Below, one piece after another: positions 26,391 to 34,714 of a stretch of DNA of 64,000 nt (its first letter is position 1; the number at the start of each line of letters is the position of its first letter). The stretch covers positions 59,090 to 123,089 of the forward strand of contig CAVVIB010000016.1 of NCBI GenBank assembly GCA_963748205.1, written 5' to 3'. The notes beneath the pieces were generated by a model that was not told where the DNA came from, ran no database searches, and worked only from the letters and a program-made list of their open reading frames with translations. Position numbers and translations under genes: made by a program. The stretch is from JAIBJN01 sp963748205 (GTDB taxonomy: Bacteria; Actinomycetota; Thermoleophilia; Gaiellales; Gaiellaceae).

Positions 26391-27234
26391 ATGGCGCGGG
26401 CGAGCCTACTGGACGCACCCGAGCTGGCCGCGGCGCGGATCGACGAGCGGGCGTCGGGCGAGAACTTCCCCGTCGTCTCGGTGCTCGCGCCGCGCTGGGC
26501 GCGGCCGCACCTGCGCGCGCTCTACGGCTTCGCCCGGCTCGTGGACAACCTCGGCGACGAGGCCGAGGGCGACCGCCCGGCGCTCCTCGACGCGCTCGAG
26601 CGGGAGCTCGACGGCCCGCCGCAGACCGAGATCATGCGGCGGCTCCACGCGACGATCGCCGAGCGGGAGCTGCCGCTCGAGCCGTTCCGCCGCCTGATCG
26701 AGGCGAACCGCATCGACCAGGCGCGCGGCCGCTACGCGACCTGGGAGGACGTGCGCGAGTACTGCACGTACTCGGCCGACCCGGTCGGGCGCCTGGTGCT
26801 CGGGATCTACGGCCGCGCCGGCGAGCCGGAGCTCGTGGCCATGAGCGACTCGGTGTGCACCGGCCTCCAGCTCGTCGAACTTCCTCCAGGATCCGCCGCG
26901 CGACCTCTCGCTCGGCCGCGTCTACCTTCCCCAGGAGTCCCTGCGCCGCTTCGGGGTCGTGGACGAGGACCTCGCCGGACCGCTCACGGAGCCGATCGCG
27001 GCGCTCCTGCGCTTCGAGGCTGACCGCGCCCGTGGGCTCCTGGAGGCGGGACTGCCGCTTCGGGAGGCCCTGGGCGGGCGTCCGGGCCTCTCGGTCGCGC
27101 TCTACGCGCGCGGGGGCCTCGCGGCGCTGGAGGCGCTCGAGCGCGCCGGCTGGGACGTCTTCACGCGGCGCCCTGCTCCGACCCGGGCGACCTTCGCCCG
27201 ACTTGCGCTCCGCGAGCTCGTCCGAAGGCCATGA
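26391..27234 (+). CDS. hpnC: HpnC, squalene synthase HpnC-type (frameshifted)
   Basis: Trans-isoprenyl diphosphate synthase fold, about 280 residues. In the three-enzyme squalene route HpnC converts presqualene diphosphate to hydroxysqualene. Visible: SGENFPVVSVLAPRWARPHL, the first Asp-rich motif FARLVDNLGDE, TWEDVREYCTYSADPVGRL, and a second metal-binding region QLV-NFLQDPPRDLSLGRVYLP. A surplus G near 26878 separates QLV from NFLQD. The first Asp motif has Asn at its second position but keeps the DxxxD pair. First gene of the hopanoid operon; its stop overlaps hpnD (ATGA). The start codon is only 13 bases from the divergent aldo/keto reductase start, so a slightly later start is possible. 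Confidence 0.87.
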
Positions 27235-28067
27235 GCGTCGAGCGCGCCTACGCCGAGGTCGCCCGCATCACGCGCCGCGAGGCGCGGAACTTCTCGTGGG
27301 GCATCGCTGTCCTTCCGCGCCCGAAGCGGCTCGCGGTGGCCGCGCTCTACGCGTACGCGCGCCGGGTCGACGACATCGCGGACGATCCCACGCTCGATGC
27401 CGAGGCGCGGGCGAGAGGGCTCGAGGGCTGCCGTGCCGGCGTCGCAGCCATCCCGAACGTTCCGGAGGACGACCCGGTTCTCGTCGCTCTCTCGGACGCC
27501 GTCGATCGCTATCCGATCCCGCGGCGCGCGCTGATCGACCTCGTGGCGGGCGGCCTGATGGACGTCGAGAAGACGCGTTACGCGACCTGGGAGGAGCTGC
27601 GGGAGTACTGCCGCTGCGTCGCCGGTTCGGTAGGGCTCGCCTGCACGGCCGTCTACGGTCCGACCGACCCCGAGGCCGCGGCGCCGCGCGCCGAGACGCT
27701 CGGCCTCGCGCTCCAGCAGATCAACATCATGCGCGACGTCGCCGAGGACTGGGCCCTCGGGCGCGTGTACCTCCCGCAGGACGAGCTCGAGCACTTCGGC
27801 GTCTCGGAGGATGAGATCGCCACCGGGCAGCTGCGGAGCCGGTGGCGCGAGCTCATGAAGCACCAGGACCAGCGCGCGGAGACGCTCCTGCGCGAGGGCC
27901 TCGAGCTCCTTCCTCTTCTCGACCGGCGCAGCGCCCTCTGCGTGCGCGCCTTCGCGGGCATCTACCGCGGGCTCCTCGTCCAGATGCGCGGCCGCGGCTA
28001 CGACGTGTTCTCGCGCCGGCCCCATCTGTCGGCGGTCGGCAAGGTGCGGGCGGTGGCCGCCCTGTGA
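27231..28067 (+). CDS. hpnD: HpnD, presqualene diphosphate synthase
   Basis: Condenses two farnesyl diphosphates to presqualene diphosphate, the first committed step to squalene. 278 residues, full length. RNFSWGIAVLPRPKRLAVAA and the Asp-rich ARRVDDIADDP motif lie in the first 55 residues. The helix TRYATWEELREYCRCVAGSV follows, and the second magnesium site is QQINIMRDVAEDWALGRVYLP. All catalytic Asp residues are intact. It overlaps hpnC upstream (ATGA) and hpnE downstream (GTGA), showing tight coupling of the squalene enzymes. Confidence 0.93.
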   Translation: MSVERAYAEVARITRREARNFSWGIAVLPRPKRLAVAALYAYARRVDDIADDPTLDAEARARGLEGCRAGVAAIPNVPEDDPVLVALSDAVDRYPIPRRALIDLVAGGLMDVEKTRYATWEELREYCRCVAGSVGLACTAVYGPTDPEAAAPRAETLGLALQQINIMRDVAEDWALGRVYLPQDELEHFGVSEDEIATGQLRSRWRELMKHQDQRAETLLREGLELLPLLDRRSALCVRAFAGIYRGLLVQMRGRGYDVFSRRPHLSAVGKVRAVAAL

Positions 28068-29341
28068 GGGCGGTCGTCGTGGGCGGCGGGCTGGCGGGGC
28101 TGGCCGCCGCGCTCGAGCTGGCCGACCACGGCCACGAGGTGACGGTGCTGGAGGCGAGGCCGACGCTCGGCGGCGCCGTGCAGACGCTGCCCGAGCGCGA
28201 GGGCGACCCGGATCCTCCACCGGACAACGGCCAGCACATCGCCCTGGGGTGCTGCACGGAGTACCTCGGGTTCCTCGAGCGTGTGGGCAGCCGCGGCGGC
28301 TACCGGCGGGAGCCGCTCTCGCTCCCCGTGATCGCCGAGGACGGAAGCGTCGCCCGGGTCGCCGCAGGCCCGCTCGCGCTCCTTCGCTACGGGCACGTCT
28401 CGTTGCGGGAACGGCTTGCCATCGCGAGGGTGGCCCGGCGGCTGGGGCGTCTCGACGCGGACGACCTCGACGGCGAGACGTTCGCGGCTCTCTTGCGGCG
28501 CCTGGGGCAGTCGCAGACGGCCATCGACCGCTTCTGGGACGTCTTCATCCGCCCGGCGCTCAACTTGCGCGCCGAGGAGGTAAGCGCGGCGCTCGGCGTC
28601 TTCACCGTCCAGACGGCGCTGCTCGGCGAGCGGAGCGCGAGCGATCTGGTCCTGCCGATCGAGCCGCTCGGCGCGATGCACGGCGAGGCGGCGGCCGGCG
28701 CACTCGCCGAGCGTGGCGCGGAGGTGCGGACGAACGCGCGCGTCGTGGAGCTCGCCGACGGCGCCGTGGTGCTCGCCGACGGCGAGCGGGTCGAGGCGGA
28801 CGCGGTCGTCGTCGCGCTGCCGCCCGCCGAGAGCGCACGCCTGCTCGGCGAGCCGGATCCGGCGTTCGACGACTCGCCGATCGTCAGCGTCCACCTGCTC
28901 TTCGACCGGCCGATCCTGAGGTTCGAGCTCGCGGCGTTGCTGGGGAGCCCGGCGCACTGGGTCTTCGACCGCGGCGCTCTCACCGGCCACGAGCCGGAGC
29001 AGGGCCAGTACCTCACGGTTGTCTCGAGCGGCGCGCCGGAGCTCCTCGAGCTCCGCGGCCGCGCGCTCGTCGACACGATGGTCGCCGAGCTCACCGGACG
29101 GCTCGGGGCGGCGGAGCTCCTCTGGTCGCGCGTCAGCCGCGAGCCCGGCGCGACGTTCGCGGGCCGGCCCGGCACCGCCGCGCGCCGCCCGGGGCCGGAG
29201 ACCGGGCGCCCCGGCGTCGTCCGCGCAGGCGCCTGGACGGACACGGGCTGGCCGGCGACGATGGAGAGCGCCGTCCGCAGCGGCCGCGACGCCGCGTCCC
29301 TGCTGGTCGAGACGTCGTCGCAGACGCCTGCGCCTGCGTGA
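28064..29341 (+). CDS. hpnE: HpnE, hydroxysqualene dehydroxylase (FAD amine-oxidoreductase fold)
   Basis: Third squalene enzyme: FAD-dependent reduction of hydroxysqualene to squalene. 425 residues from a GTG start. The N-terminal dinucleotide motif is VVGGGLAGLAAALELADHGH with VTVLEARPTLGG. The HpnE-typical NGQHIALGCCTEYLGFLERV, the mid-region SQTAIDRFWDVFIRPALNLR, and a C-terminal FAD segment GVVRAGAWTDTGWPATMESA are present. The NGQH segment and its place after hpnCD separate it from phytoene desaturases of the same fold. Confidence 0.9.
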   Translation: MRAVVVGGGLAGLAAALELADHGHEVTVLEARPTLGGAVQTLPEREGDPDPPPDNGQHIALGCCTEYLGFLERVGSRGGYRREPLSLPVIAEDGSVARVAAGPLALLRYGHVSLRERLAIARVARRLGRLDADDLDGETFAALLRRLGQSQTAIDRFWDVFIRPALNLRAEEVSAALGVFTVQTALLGERSASDLVLPIEPLGAMHGEAAAGALAERGAEVRTNARVVELADGAVVLADGERVEADAVVVALPPAESARLLGEPDPAFDDSPIVSVHLLFDRPILRFELAALLGSPAHWVFDRGALTGHEPEQGQYLTVVSSGAPELLELRGRALVDTMVAELTGRLGAAELLWSRVSREPGATFAGRPGTAARRPGPETGRPGVVRAGAWTDTGWPATMESAVRSGRDAASLLVETSSQTPAPA

Positions 29342-29343
29342 CA

Positions 29344-29357
29344 AACTCTTAAGGGTT
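29344..29357. repeat. Imperfect palindrome between hpnE and shc
   Basis: AACTCTTAAGGGTT is symmetric apart from one mismatched pair and lies two bases after the hpnE stop. It is AT-rich compared with its surroundings. The rest of the 103-base gap to the squalene cyclase holds a GAGGG ribosome-binding site (about 29431) but no convincing promoter. It could be a regulator site or part of a weak internal promoter. Confidence 0.3.
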
Positions 29358-29444
29358 ATGGGGCACCCCGCCCTCCACCCGCTTTCGAGCGTAACGCCGA
29401 AAGGCGCGCAGGTGGCGCGCGGGATGTGACGAGGGCGTGACGAT

Positions 29445-31319
29445 GTGAGCGCCACACGCCGACGGACCGAGACCCGCGCCGAGAGCGCCCTCGACCGCAC
29501 GCTCGACGCGGCGGTGGAGCGGCTGCTCGGCCTCCAGAAGGAAGGCGGCTGGTGGGTCGGCGAGCTCGAGTCCAACGTGACGATGACCGCGCAGCACCTC
29601 CTGCTGCACGAGTTCCTCGGCATCCGCGACGAGGACACGACCCGCCGCTGCACGAACGAGCTGCTCGCCCGGCAGCGTCCCGACGGGCTGTGGGCGATCT
29701 ACTGGGGCGGCGAGCCCGACCTGGCGGCCACGCTCGAGTCCTACGCGGCGCTGCGCCTGGCCGGGCTCGACCCGGACGACGAGCGCCTCGCCGCCGCCCG
29801 CCGCTTCTGCGAGGAGCGGGGCGGCATCGGCGGCGCGCGCGTCTTCACGCGGATCTGGCTCGCGCTCTTCGGACTGTGGCCCTGGGACGAGATCCCGCAG
29901 ATCCCGCCGGAGCTCGTCCTCATGAAGCCGTGGATGCCGCTCTCGGTCTACGACTTCGCGTGCTGGGCGCGCCAGACCGTCGTCCCGCTCACGGTCGTCC
30001 TCCACTACCGCCCCGTCCGCAACCTGCCGCCCGGGCGCGCGTGCCACGAGCTCAACCTCGGCGCCGTGCCGCGCAAGACGACTGCCGGCCTGATCAGCGA
30101 CCGCGCGCTCGCCTGGTACTCGGCGCAGCGCGTCCAGCCGGGCCGCGAGCGCGCCCTCGACTACGCCGAGCGCTGGATCATCGACCGCCAGGAGCTCGAC
30201 GGCTCCTGGGGCGGGATCCAGCCGCCCTGGGTCTGGTCGCTGATCGCGCTCGCCTGCCGCGGGCACGGGCTCGACTCGCCGTACGTGAGCCGCGGGCTCG
30301 CCGGCTGGAACCGGTTCATGGTCGAGGAGGGAGACCGGCTCAGGCCGGAGGCATGTCAGTCGCCGGTCTGGGACACGGGGCTCGCGCTTCTGGCGCTCCG
30401 CGCTGCCGACGTGCCGGCCGAGGAGCCCGCGCTCGAGCACGCCGCGCACTGGCTCGTCGAGGAGGAGATCCGCGAGCACGGCGACTGGGCGATCCGGCGC
30501 CCCGGGCTCGAGGCGGGCGGCTGGGCCTTCGAGTACGACAACGACCTCTACCCGGACATCGACGACGCGGCGATCGTCGCGCTCGCACTGGAGGAGCTCG
30601 GCTACGGCCGGCCCTCGGTCGAGCGCGCCTGCCGGTGGATGGCGGGCATGCAGTCCGCGAACGGCGGCTGGGGCGCCTTCGACGCGGACAACGACGCCGA
30701 GTGGCTCTACAAGATCCCGTTCTGCGACTTCGGCGCCGTCACCGACCCGCCCTCGGCCGACGTGACCGCGCACGTGGTCGAGTTGCTCGCCCGCGAGGGG
30801 GGCTACGAGGAGAACGTGCGCCGCGGCATCGACTACCTCCTCGCGGAGCAGGAGGAGGACGGCTCCTGGTTCGGACGCTGGGGCGTCAACTACGTCTACG
30901 GCACGGGGGCCGTGCTGCCCGCGCTCCAGGCTGCCGGCTTCCCGCCCGACCATCCGGCGATCCGCCGCGCGGTCGCCTGGCTCGAGGCGCACCAGAACGC
31001 CGACGGAGGCTTCGGCGAGGACTGCCGCTCGTACGACCACGGCGAGGCCGGCCTGCAGTGGCGCGGTCGCGGCGAGTCGACCCCGTCGCAGACCGCGTGG
31101 GCGCTGCTCGCGCTCGTCGCGGCGGGCGAGGCGCGCTCCGACTGCACCGCCCGCGCCGTCGCCTGGCTCGCCGAGAACCAGCGGCCCGACGGCGGCTGGG
31201 ACGAGGACCTCTTCACCGGCACGGGCTTCCCCCGCGACTTCCTCATCAACTACCACCTCTACCGCGAGGTCTGGCCGGTCATGGCCCTCGGGCGCGTCCG
31301 CCGCGCCCTCGCCGCGTGA
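29445..31319 (+). CDS. shc: Squalene-hopene cyclase
   Basis: Class II triterpene cyclase, 624 residues, full length, monotopic on the inner membrane face. It has at least six QW repeats (QKEGGWW, QRPDGLW, QELDGSW, QSANGGW, QEEDGSW, QRPDGGW) and the squalene-protonating motif at residues 371-376. That motif reads DIDDAA rather than the usual DxDDTA: the acidic residues stay, but the Thr after them is Ala. FAFEYDND-type and WLYKIPFCDFGAVTDPPSADVTAH segments line the cavity. GTG start with upstream GAGGG. Its stop overlaps the hpnA-like gene (GTGA). Confidence 0.94.
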   Translation: MSATRRRTETRAESALDRTLDAAVERLLGLQKEGGWWVGELESNVTMTAQHLLLHEFLGIRDEDTTRRCTNELLARQRPDGLWAIYWGGEPDLAATLESYAALRLAGLDPDDERLAAARRFCEERGGIGGARVFTRIWLALFGLWPWDEIPQIPPELVLMKPWMPLSVYDFACWARQTVVPLTVVLHYRPVRNLPPGRACHELNLGAVPRKTTAGLISDRALAWYSAQRVQPGRERALDYAERWIIDRQELDGSWGGIQPPWVWSLIALACRGHGLDSPYVSRGLAGWNRFMVEEGDRLRPEACQSPVWDTGLALLALRAADVPAEEPALEHAAHWLVEEEIREHGDWAIRRPGLEAGGWAFEYDNDLYPDIDDAAIVALALEELGYGRPSVERACRWMAGMQSANGGWGAFDADNDAEWLYKIPFCDFGAVTDPPSADVTAHVVELLAREGGYEENVRRGIDYLLAEQEEDGSWFGRWGVNYVYGTGAVLPALQAAGFPPDHPAIRRAVAWLEAHQNADGGFGEDCRSYDHGEAGLQWRGRGESTPSQTAWALLALVAAGEARSDCTARAVAWLAENQRPDGGWDEDLFTGTGFPRDFLINYHLYREVWPVMALGRVRRALAA

Positions 31320-32194
31320 AGGTCTACGTCAGCGGGGCCACCGGCTTCGTCGGCGGCCACGTCGCGCGCGAGCTCCGCGAGCGCGGGGCGGAGGTGCGTG
31401 ACGAGCGCGTCGACCTCCTCGACCGCGACGGCCTCGCGCGCGCCGTGGAGGGCTGCGAGGCAGTCCTGCACGTGGCCGCGCTCTACAGCTACGACGCGCC
31501 GGCGGCGCACCACGAGCGCGTGAACGTCGAGGGCACGCGCAACCTGCTCGAGGCGGCCTCGGCCGCCGGCGTGCGCCGATTCGTCCACACGAGCACGGCG
31601 GGCACGTGCGGCCCGGTCGCGGGACGGCCGGCCACCGAGGCCGACGAGCCGCCCGCCTGGGAGCTCGAGGTCCCGTACAAGCGGACGAAGCTCGAGGCCG
31701 AGCGCCTGGCGCTCGATGCGGGGGCCGTCGTCGTCAACCCGACCACGCCCGTCGGGGAAGGCGACCGCAAGCCGACGCCGACCGGCCGCATGGTGGCGGG
31801 CGTCGCGACCGGCAAGATCCGCGGCTTCGTGGGCACGACCGGGCTGAACGTCGTCGACGTCCGCGACGTGGCCCGGGGGCACGCGCAGGCGCTCGAGCGC
31901 GGGGAGCCCGGCGAGCGCTATCTCCTGGGCGGAGCCAACCTCTCGCTCGAGGACCTTTTTGCCGTGATTGCCCGCCTCGCGGGACGTCGACGCCCGCGCC
32001 TGCAGGTTCCGTATGCTGTTGCTGAGATGGCCGCGGCGCTGGGCATCGTCAATCGAGATGAGGTTCGCCTGGCCCGCCTGCCCATGTTTTTCTCCTCGGA
32101 GAAGGCAGTGACTAGACTCGGGTACGAACCGGGTCCCGTCGAGCCCGCGCTCGCCAGGGCCGTTGCCGAGGCGCTCAGGAAGGGAGGAGCATGA
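31316..32194 (+). CDS. hpnA: HpnA-like NAD-dependent sugar epimerase/dehydrogenase
   Basis: Extended SDR of 292 residues. Cofactor motif GATGFVGGHVARELRERGA near the N terminus, then VLHVAALYSYDAPAAHHERV, the Ser/Thr-rich FVHTSTAGTCGP, and a catalytic YKRTK (YxxxK). The C-terminal part has VVDVRDVARGHAQALERGE and the family ending FFSSEKAVTRLGYEPGPVE. Hopanoid-associated sugar epimerases (HpnA) are a recognised neighbour of shc and hpnH; the substrate is not well established. GTG start, coupled at both ends (GTGA, ATGA). Confidence 0.87.
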   Translation: MKVYVSGATGFVGGHVARELRERGAEVRDERVDLLDRDGLARAVEGCEAVLHVAALYSYDAPAAHHERVNVEGTRNLLEAASAAGVRRFVHTSTAGTCGPVAGRPATEADEPPAWELEVPYKRTKLEAERLALDAGAVVVNPTTPVGEGDRKPTPTGRMVAGVATGKIRGFVGTTGLNVVDVRDVARGHAQALERGEPGERYLLGGANLSLEDLFAVIARLAGRRRPRLQVPYAVAEMAAALGIVNRDEVRLARLPMFFSSEKAVTRLGYEPGPVEPALARAVAEALRKGGA

Positions 32195-33189
32195 AGTTTC
32201 CGCTTCGCAGCACCGTCCAGATCGGGCGGTACGTCGCATCGCAGAAGGGGAACGACCGCTATCCGCTCGTGATCATGCTCGAGCCCACGCTGGGCTGCAA
32301 CATCGCCTGCATCGGCTGCGGGAAGATCCGCGAGTACGAGTCGAACAAGGCGCGGCTGACGGTGGAGGAATGCCTCCAGACCGCCGTCGAGTGCCCCGCG
32401 CCGGTCATCTCCGTCTGCGGGGGCGAGCCGCTGATCTTCAAGGGCATCGAGGAGGTCGTCGCCGGCTTCCTCGAGATGAAGCGGAACGTCCAGCTCTGCA
32501 CGAACGCGCTGCGGCTCGTCGACATGCTCGACCGGTTCGAGCCGAACCCGCGCCTGACGTTCGTCGTGCACCTCGACGGCATGCAGGAGATCCACGACTA
32601 CATCTGCGACTACCCGGGCCTCTGGGAGGTCGCGGTCGACGCGATCCGCGCCGCGCGCGAGAGCGGCTTCCGCGTGACCACGAACACGACGATCTTCAAG
32701 GAGACCGAGGTCGACGACGTCATCGAGATGATGGGCTACCTCACCAACGAGGTCGGCATCGACGGGATGCTCGTCGCGCCCGGCTACCAGTACTCGCAGA
32801 TCGACCCGAACCTGACCATGACGCGGGACGAGCACGAGGTGAAGTTCCGGCTCATCCGCGACTCGGTCAAGCGCCACGGCTACCGCTGGCTGGCGAGCCC
32901 CGTCTACCAGGACTTCCTCACCGGCGACCGCAAGCTTCCTTGTGCGCCGTGGGGCTCCGTAACCCGTAACCCCTACGGCTGGAAGGGCCCCTGCTACCTC
33001 CTGACGGACGGGATCTTCCCGACGTACGAGGCACTCGTGAACGGCATCGAGTGGGAGCGCTACGGGCCCGGCAACGACCACCGCTGCGAGCACTGCGGGA
33101 TCCACTCCGGCTTCGAGCCCGCCGCCACCATCGCGACGACCTCGAGCGTCAAGGAGACCGTCAGGAGCCTCGCATGGACGTTGCGGTAG
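32191..33189 (+). CDS. hpnH: HpnH, adenosylhopene-forming radical SAM enzyme
   Basis: 332 residues. The radical SAM cluster motif is CNIACIGC (CxxxCxxC) at about residues 36-43. The N-terminal MKFPLRSTVQIGRYVASQKG, the SVCGGEPLIFKGIEEVV strand and a C-terminal cysteine set in HRCEHCGIHSGFEP are all family-typical. HpnH adds the 5'-deoxyadenosyl radical to diploptene, giving adenosylhopane, the first step of the C35 side chain. It overlaps hpnA (ATGA) and the hpnG-like gene (16 bases). Its presence shows the organism can make extended, not only C30, hopanoids. Confidence 0.94.
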   Translation: MKFPLRSTVQIGRYVASQKGNDRYPLVIMLEPTLGCNIACIGCGKIREYESNKARLTVEECLQTAVECPAPVISVCGGEPLIFKGIEEVVAGFLEMKRNVQLCTNALRLVDMLDRFEPNPRLTFVVHLDGMQEIHDYICDYPGLWEVAVDAIRAARESGFRVTTNTTIFKETEVDDVIEMMGYLTNEVGIDGMLVAPGYQYSQIDPNLTMTRDEHEVKFRLIRDSVKRHGYRWLASPVYQDFLTGDRKLPCAPWGSVTRNPYGWKGPCYLLTDGIFPTYEALVNGIEWERYGPGNDHRCEHCGIHSGFEPAATIATTSSVKETVRSLAWTLR

Positions 33190-33782
33190 CAGAGCAGCCG
33201 ACGCTCGCCTGCGCTCTCGGCGTCGAGGAGCGCGCGGCCGCGAGGGCCGGCGCCCGCACAAGGCGTGTCGGGCTGGGCGCGCGCGAGAGGCTCCCCGAGG
33301 GGCCGCTCGTCTCCTTCGGGCTCGCCGGCGCGCTCGTCTCCGGCCTCGAGCCCGGCACGCTCCTGACCGCCCGGCGCGTCGTCGACGCCGAGGGAACCGT
33401 GCTCTGGGAGGACGAGCCGCTGCGCGTCCCCGGCGCCCTCACGGCGGTCGTGTGCGACGCGGGACGCGTCGTCGACGACCCGGTCGAGCGGCGCGAGCTG
33501 GCGCGGAGCACCGGCGCCGCCGCGATCGACACCGAGAGCGCCACGCTCGCGGCCACCGGCCGTCTTGCCGGTGTGGTTCGCGCGATCTCCGACACGCCCG
33601 AGCAGCCGGTCGGGAGGCTCGCGCACGCAGCGACGCCGGACGGAGGCACCGACTGGCGCGTGGTCGCACAGGCCTTGACCTCGGAGCCGCGGGCGACCCT
33701 GCGGACGGCGCTCGCCACGCGCCGCGCGCTCGCCAGCCTGCGCAGCGCGGCCACGGCCCTCGCCGCGGAGGGAGCGCGATGA
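33174..33782 (+). CDS. hpnG: HpnG-like adenosylhopane nucleosidase/phosphorylase
   Basis: Protein of 202 residues of the MTA/SAH-nucleosidase-like family. The segment GPLVSFGLAGALVSGLEPGT corresponds to the FAGVAG-type loop, GRVVDDPVERRELARSTGAA leads into AIDTESATLAA, the position of the usual catalytic Glu-Ser (xDxES) motif. HpnG removes adenine from adenosylhopane. Assignment rests on that motif, on length and on its place between hpnH and ispH; overall conservation is modest, so medium-high confidence. The ATG lies inside the end of hpnH; its stop overlaps ispH (ATGA). Confidence 0.75.
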   Translation: MDVAVAEQPTLACALGVEERAAARAGARTRRVGLGARERLPEGPLVSFGLAGALVSGLEPGTLLTARRVVDAEGTVLWEDEPLRVPGALTAVVCDAGRVVDDPVERRELARSTGAAAIDTESATLAATGRLAGVVRAISDTPEQPVGRLAHAATPDGGTDWRVVAQALTSEPRATLRTALATRRALASLRSAATALAAEGAR

Positions 33783-34705
33783 GCAAGCGCGTTCTCGTCG
33801 CCAGCCCGCGCAGCTTCTGCGCCGGCGTCGTGCGCGCCATCGACATCGTCGAGGAGCTGCTCAAGCGCCACGGCCCGCCCGTGTACGTCCGCCACGAGAT
33901 CGTCCACAACGTGCACGTCGTCCGCGATCTCGAGGAGCGCGGCGCCGTGTTCGTCGAGTCGGAGGAGGACGTCCCGGAAGGCGCGCTCGTCGTCCTCTCG
34001 GCCCACGGGGTGGCGCCGAAGGTCTACGAGAAGTGCAAGGAGCGCGGGCTCCAGATCGTCGACGCCGTATGCCCGCTCGTCTCCAAGGTCCACGCCGAGG
34101 CGCGGCGTTACGCAGCCGGGGGCCACAAGATCGCTCTCGTGGGCCACGCAGGGCACGTCGAGGTCGAGGGAACGATGGGTGAAGCACCGGACTCGATCGT
34201 CCTCGTCGAAACTCCGGAGGACGCGCGGGCGCTCGAGCTCGAGGAGGGCCAGAAGGTCGCGTACCTGACGCAGACCACCCTCTCGCTCGATGACACGGCG
34301 GACGTGGTCGACGCGCTGCGCGAGCGCGTTCCGGACCTCGTTGGGCCACCCTCGGCGGACATTTGCTACGCCACGCAGAATCGCCAGGACGCGGTCAAGT
34401 ACATCTGCAACGAGGCGACCCTCGTCCTGGTCGTCGGCTCCACAGCGAGCTCGAACGCGAACCGCCTCGTCGAAGTCGCCCACAGCAAGGGCGCGGAGGC
34501 GTATCTGATCGACGACGAGACCGATCTCGAGGTCGAATGGCTCGAAGGCCACGAGACCGTAGGGCTCACCGCCGGCGCGTCGTCGCCGGAGGTTCTCGTG
34601 GAGCGCGTCGTCGACCGTTTGGCAGAGCTGGGCTACGGCCAGCGCGAGAACGTCGAGATCACGCGCGAGGACGTCTTCTTCAGGCTTCCCGCAAGCCTCC
34701 GCTAA
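33779..34705 (+). CDS. ispH: IspH, 4-hydroxy-3-methylbut-2-enyl diphosphate reductase
   Basis: Last enzyme of the MEP pathway, making IPP and DMAPP with a 4Fe-4S cluster. 308 residues. The three cluster cysteines are in SFCAGVVRAI, DAVCPLVSKVH and ICYATQNRQDAV. Substrate histidines appear in VRHEIVHN and SAHGVAPKV, and the SxN motif is in STASSNANRLVEVA. Co-transcription with squalene and hopanoid genes (ATGA overlap with hpnG) would match precursor supply to triterpenoid demand. Complete and conserved. Confidence 0.95.
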   Translation: MSKRVLVASPRSFCAGVVRAIDIVEELLKRHGPPVYVRHEIVHNVHVVRDLEERGAVFVESEEDVPEGALVVLSAHGVAPKVYEKCKERGLQIVDAVCPLVSKVHAEARRYAAGGHKIALVGHAGHVEVEGTMGEAPDSIVLVETPEDARALELEEGQKVAYLTQTTLSLDDTADVVDALRERVPDLVGPPSADICYATQNRQDAVKYICNEATLVLVVGSTASSNANRLVEVAHSKGAEAYLIDDETDLEVEWLEGHETVGLTAGASSPEVLVERVVDRLAELGYGQRENVEITREDVFFRLPASLR

Positions 34706-34714
34706 CGTCCGGGA

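Noticed and set aside
2261..27234. Programmed ribosomal frameshifting as the general cause of the broken genes
   Set aside because: The sites share no slippery heptamer or downstream structure and occur in unrelated genes; sequence error explains them better.
30555..30572. Squalene-hopene cyclase as an inactive enzyme because of the DIDDAA motif
   Set aside because: The acidic residues that protonate squalene are kept and the rest of the protein is intact, so only altered activity is plausible.
29349..31256. 635-residue frame antisense to squalene-hopene cyclase
   Set aside because: It is a GC-driven shadow: Arg/Ala/Val-rich with no domain, while the plus strand encodes a textbook cyclase.
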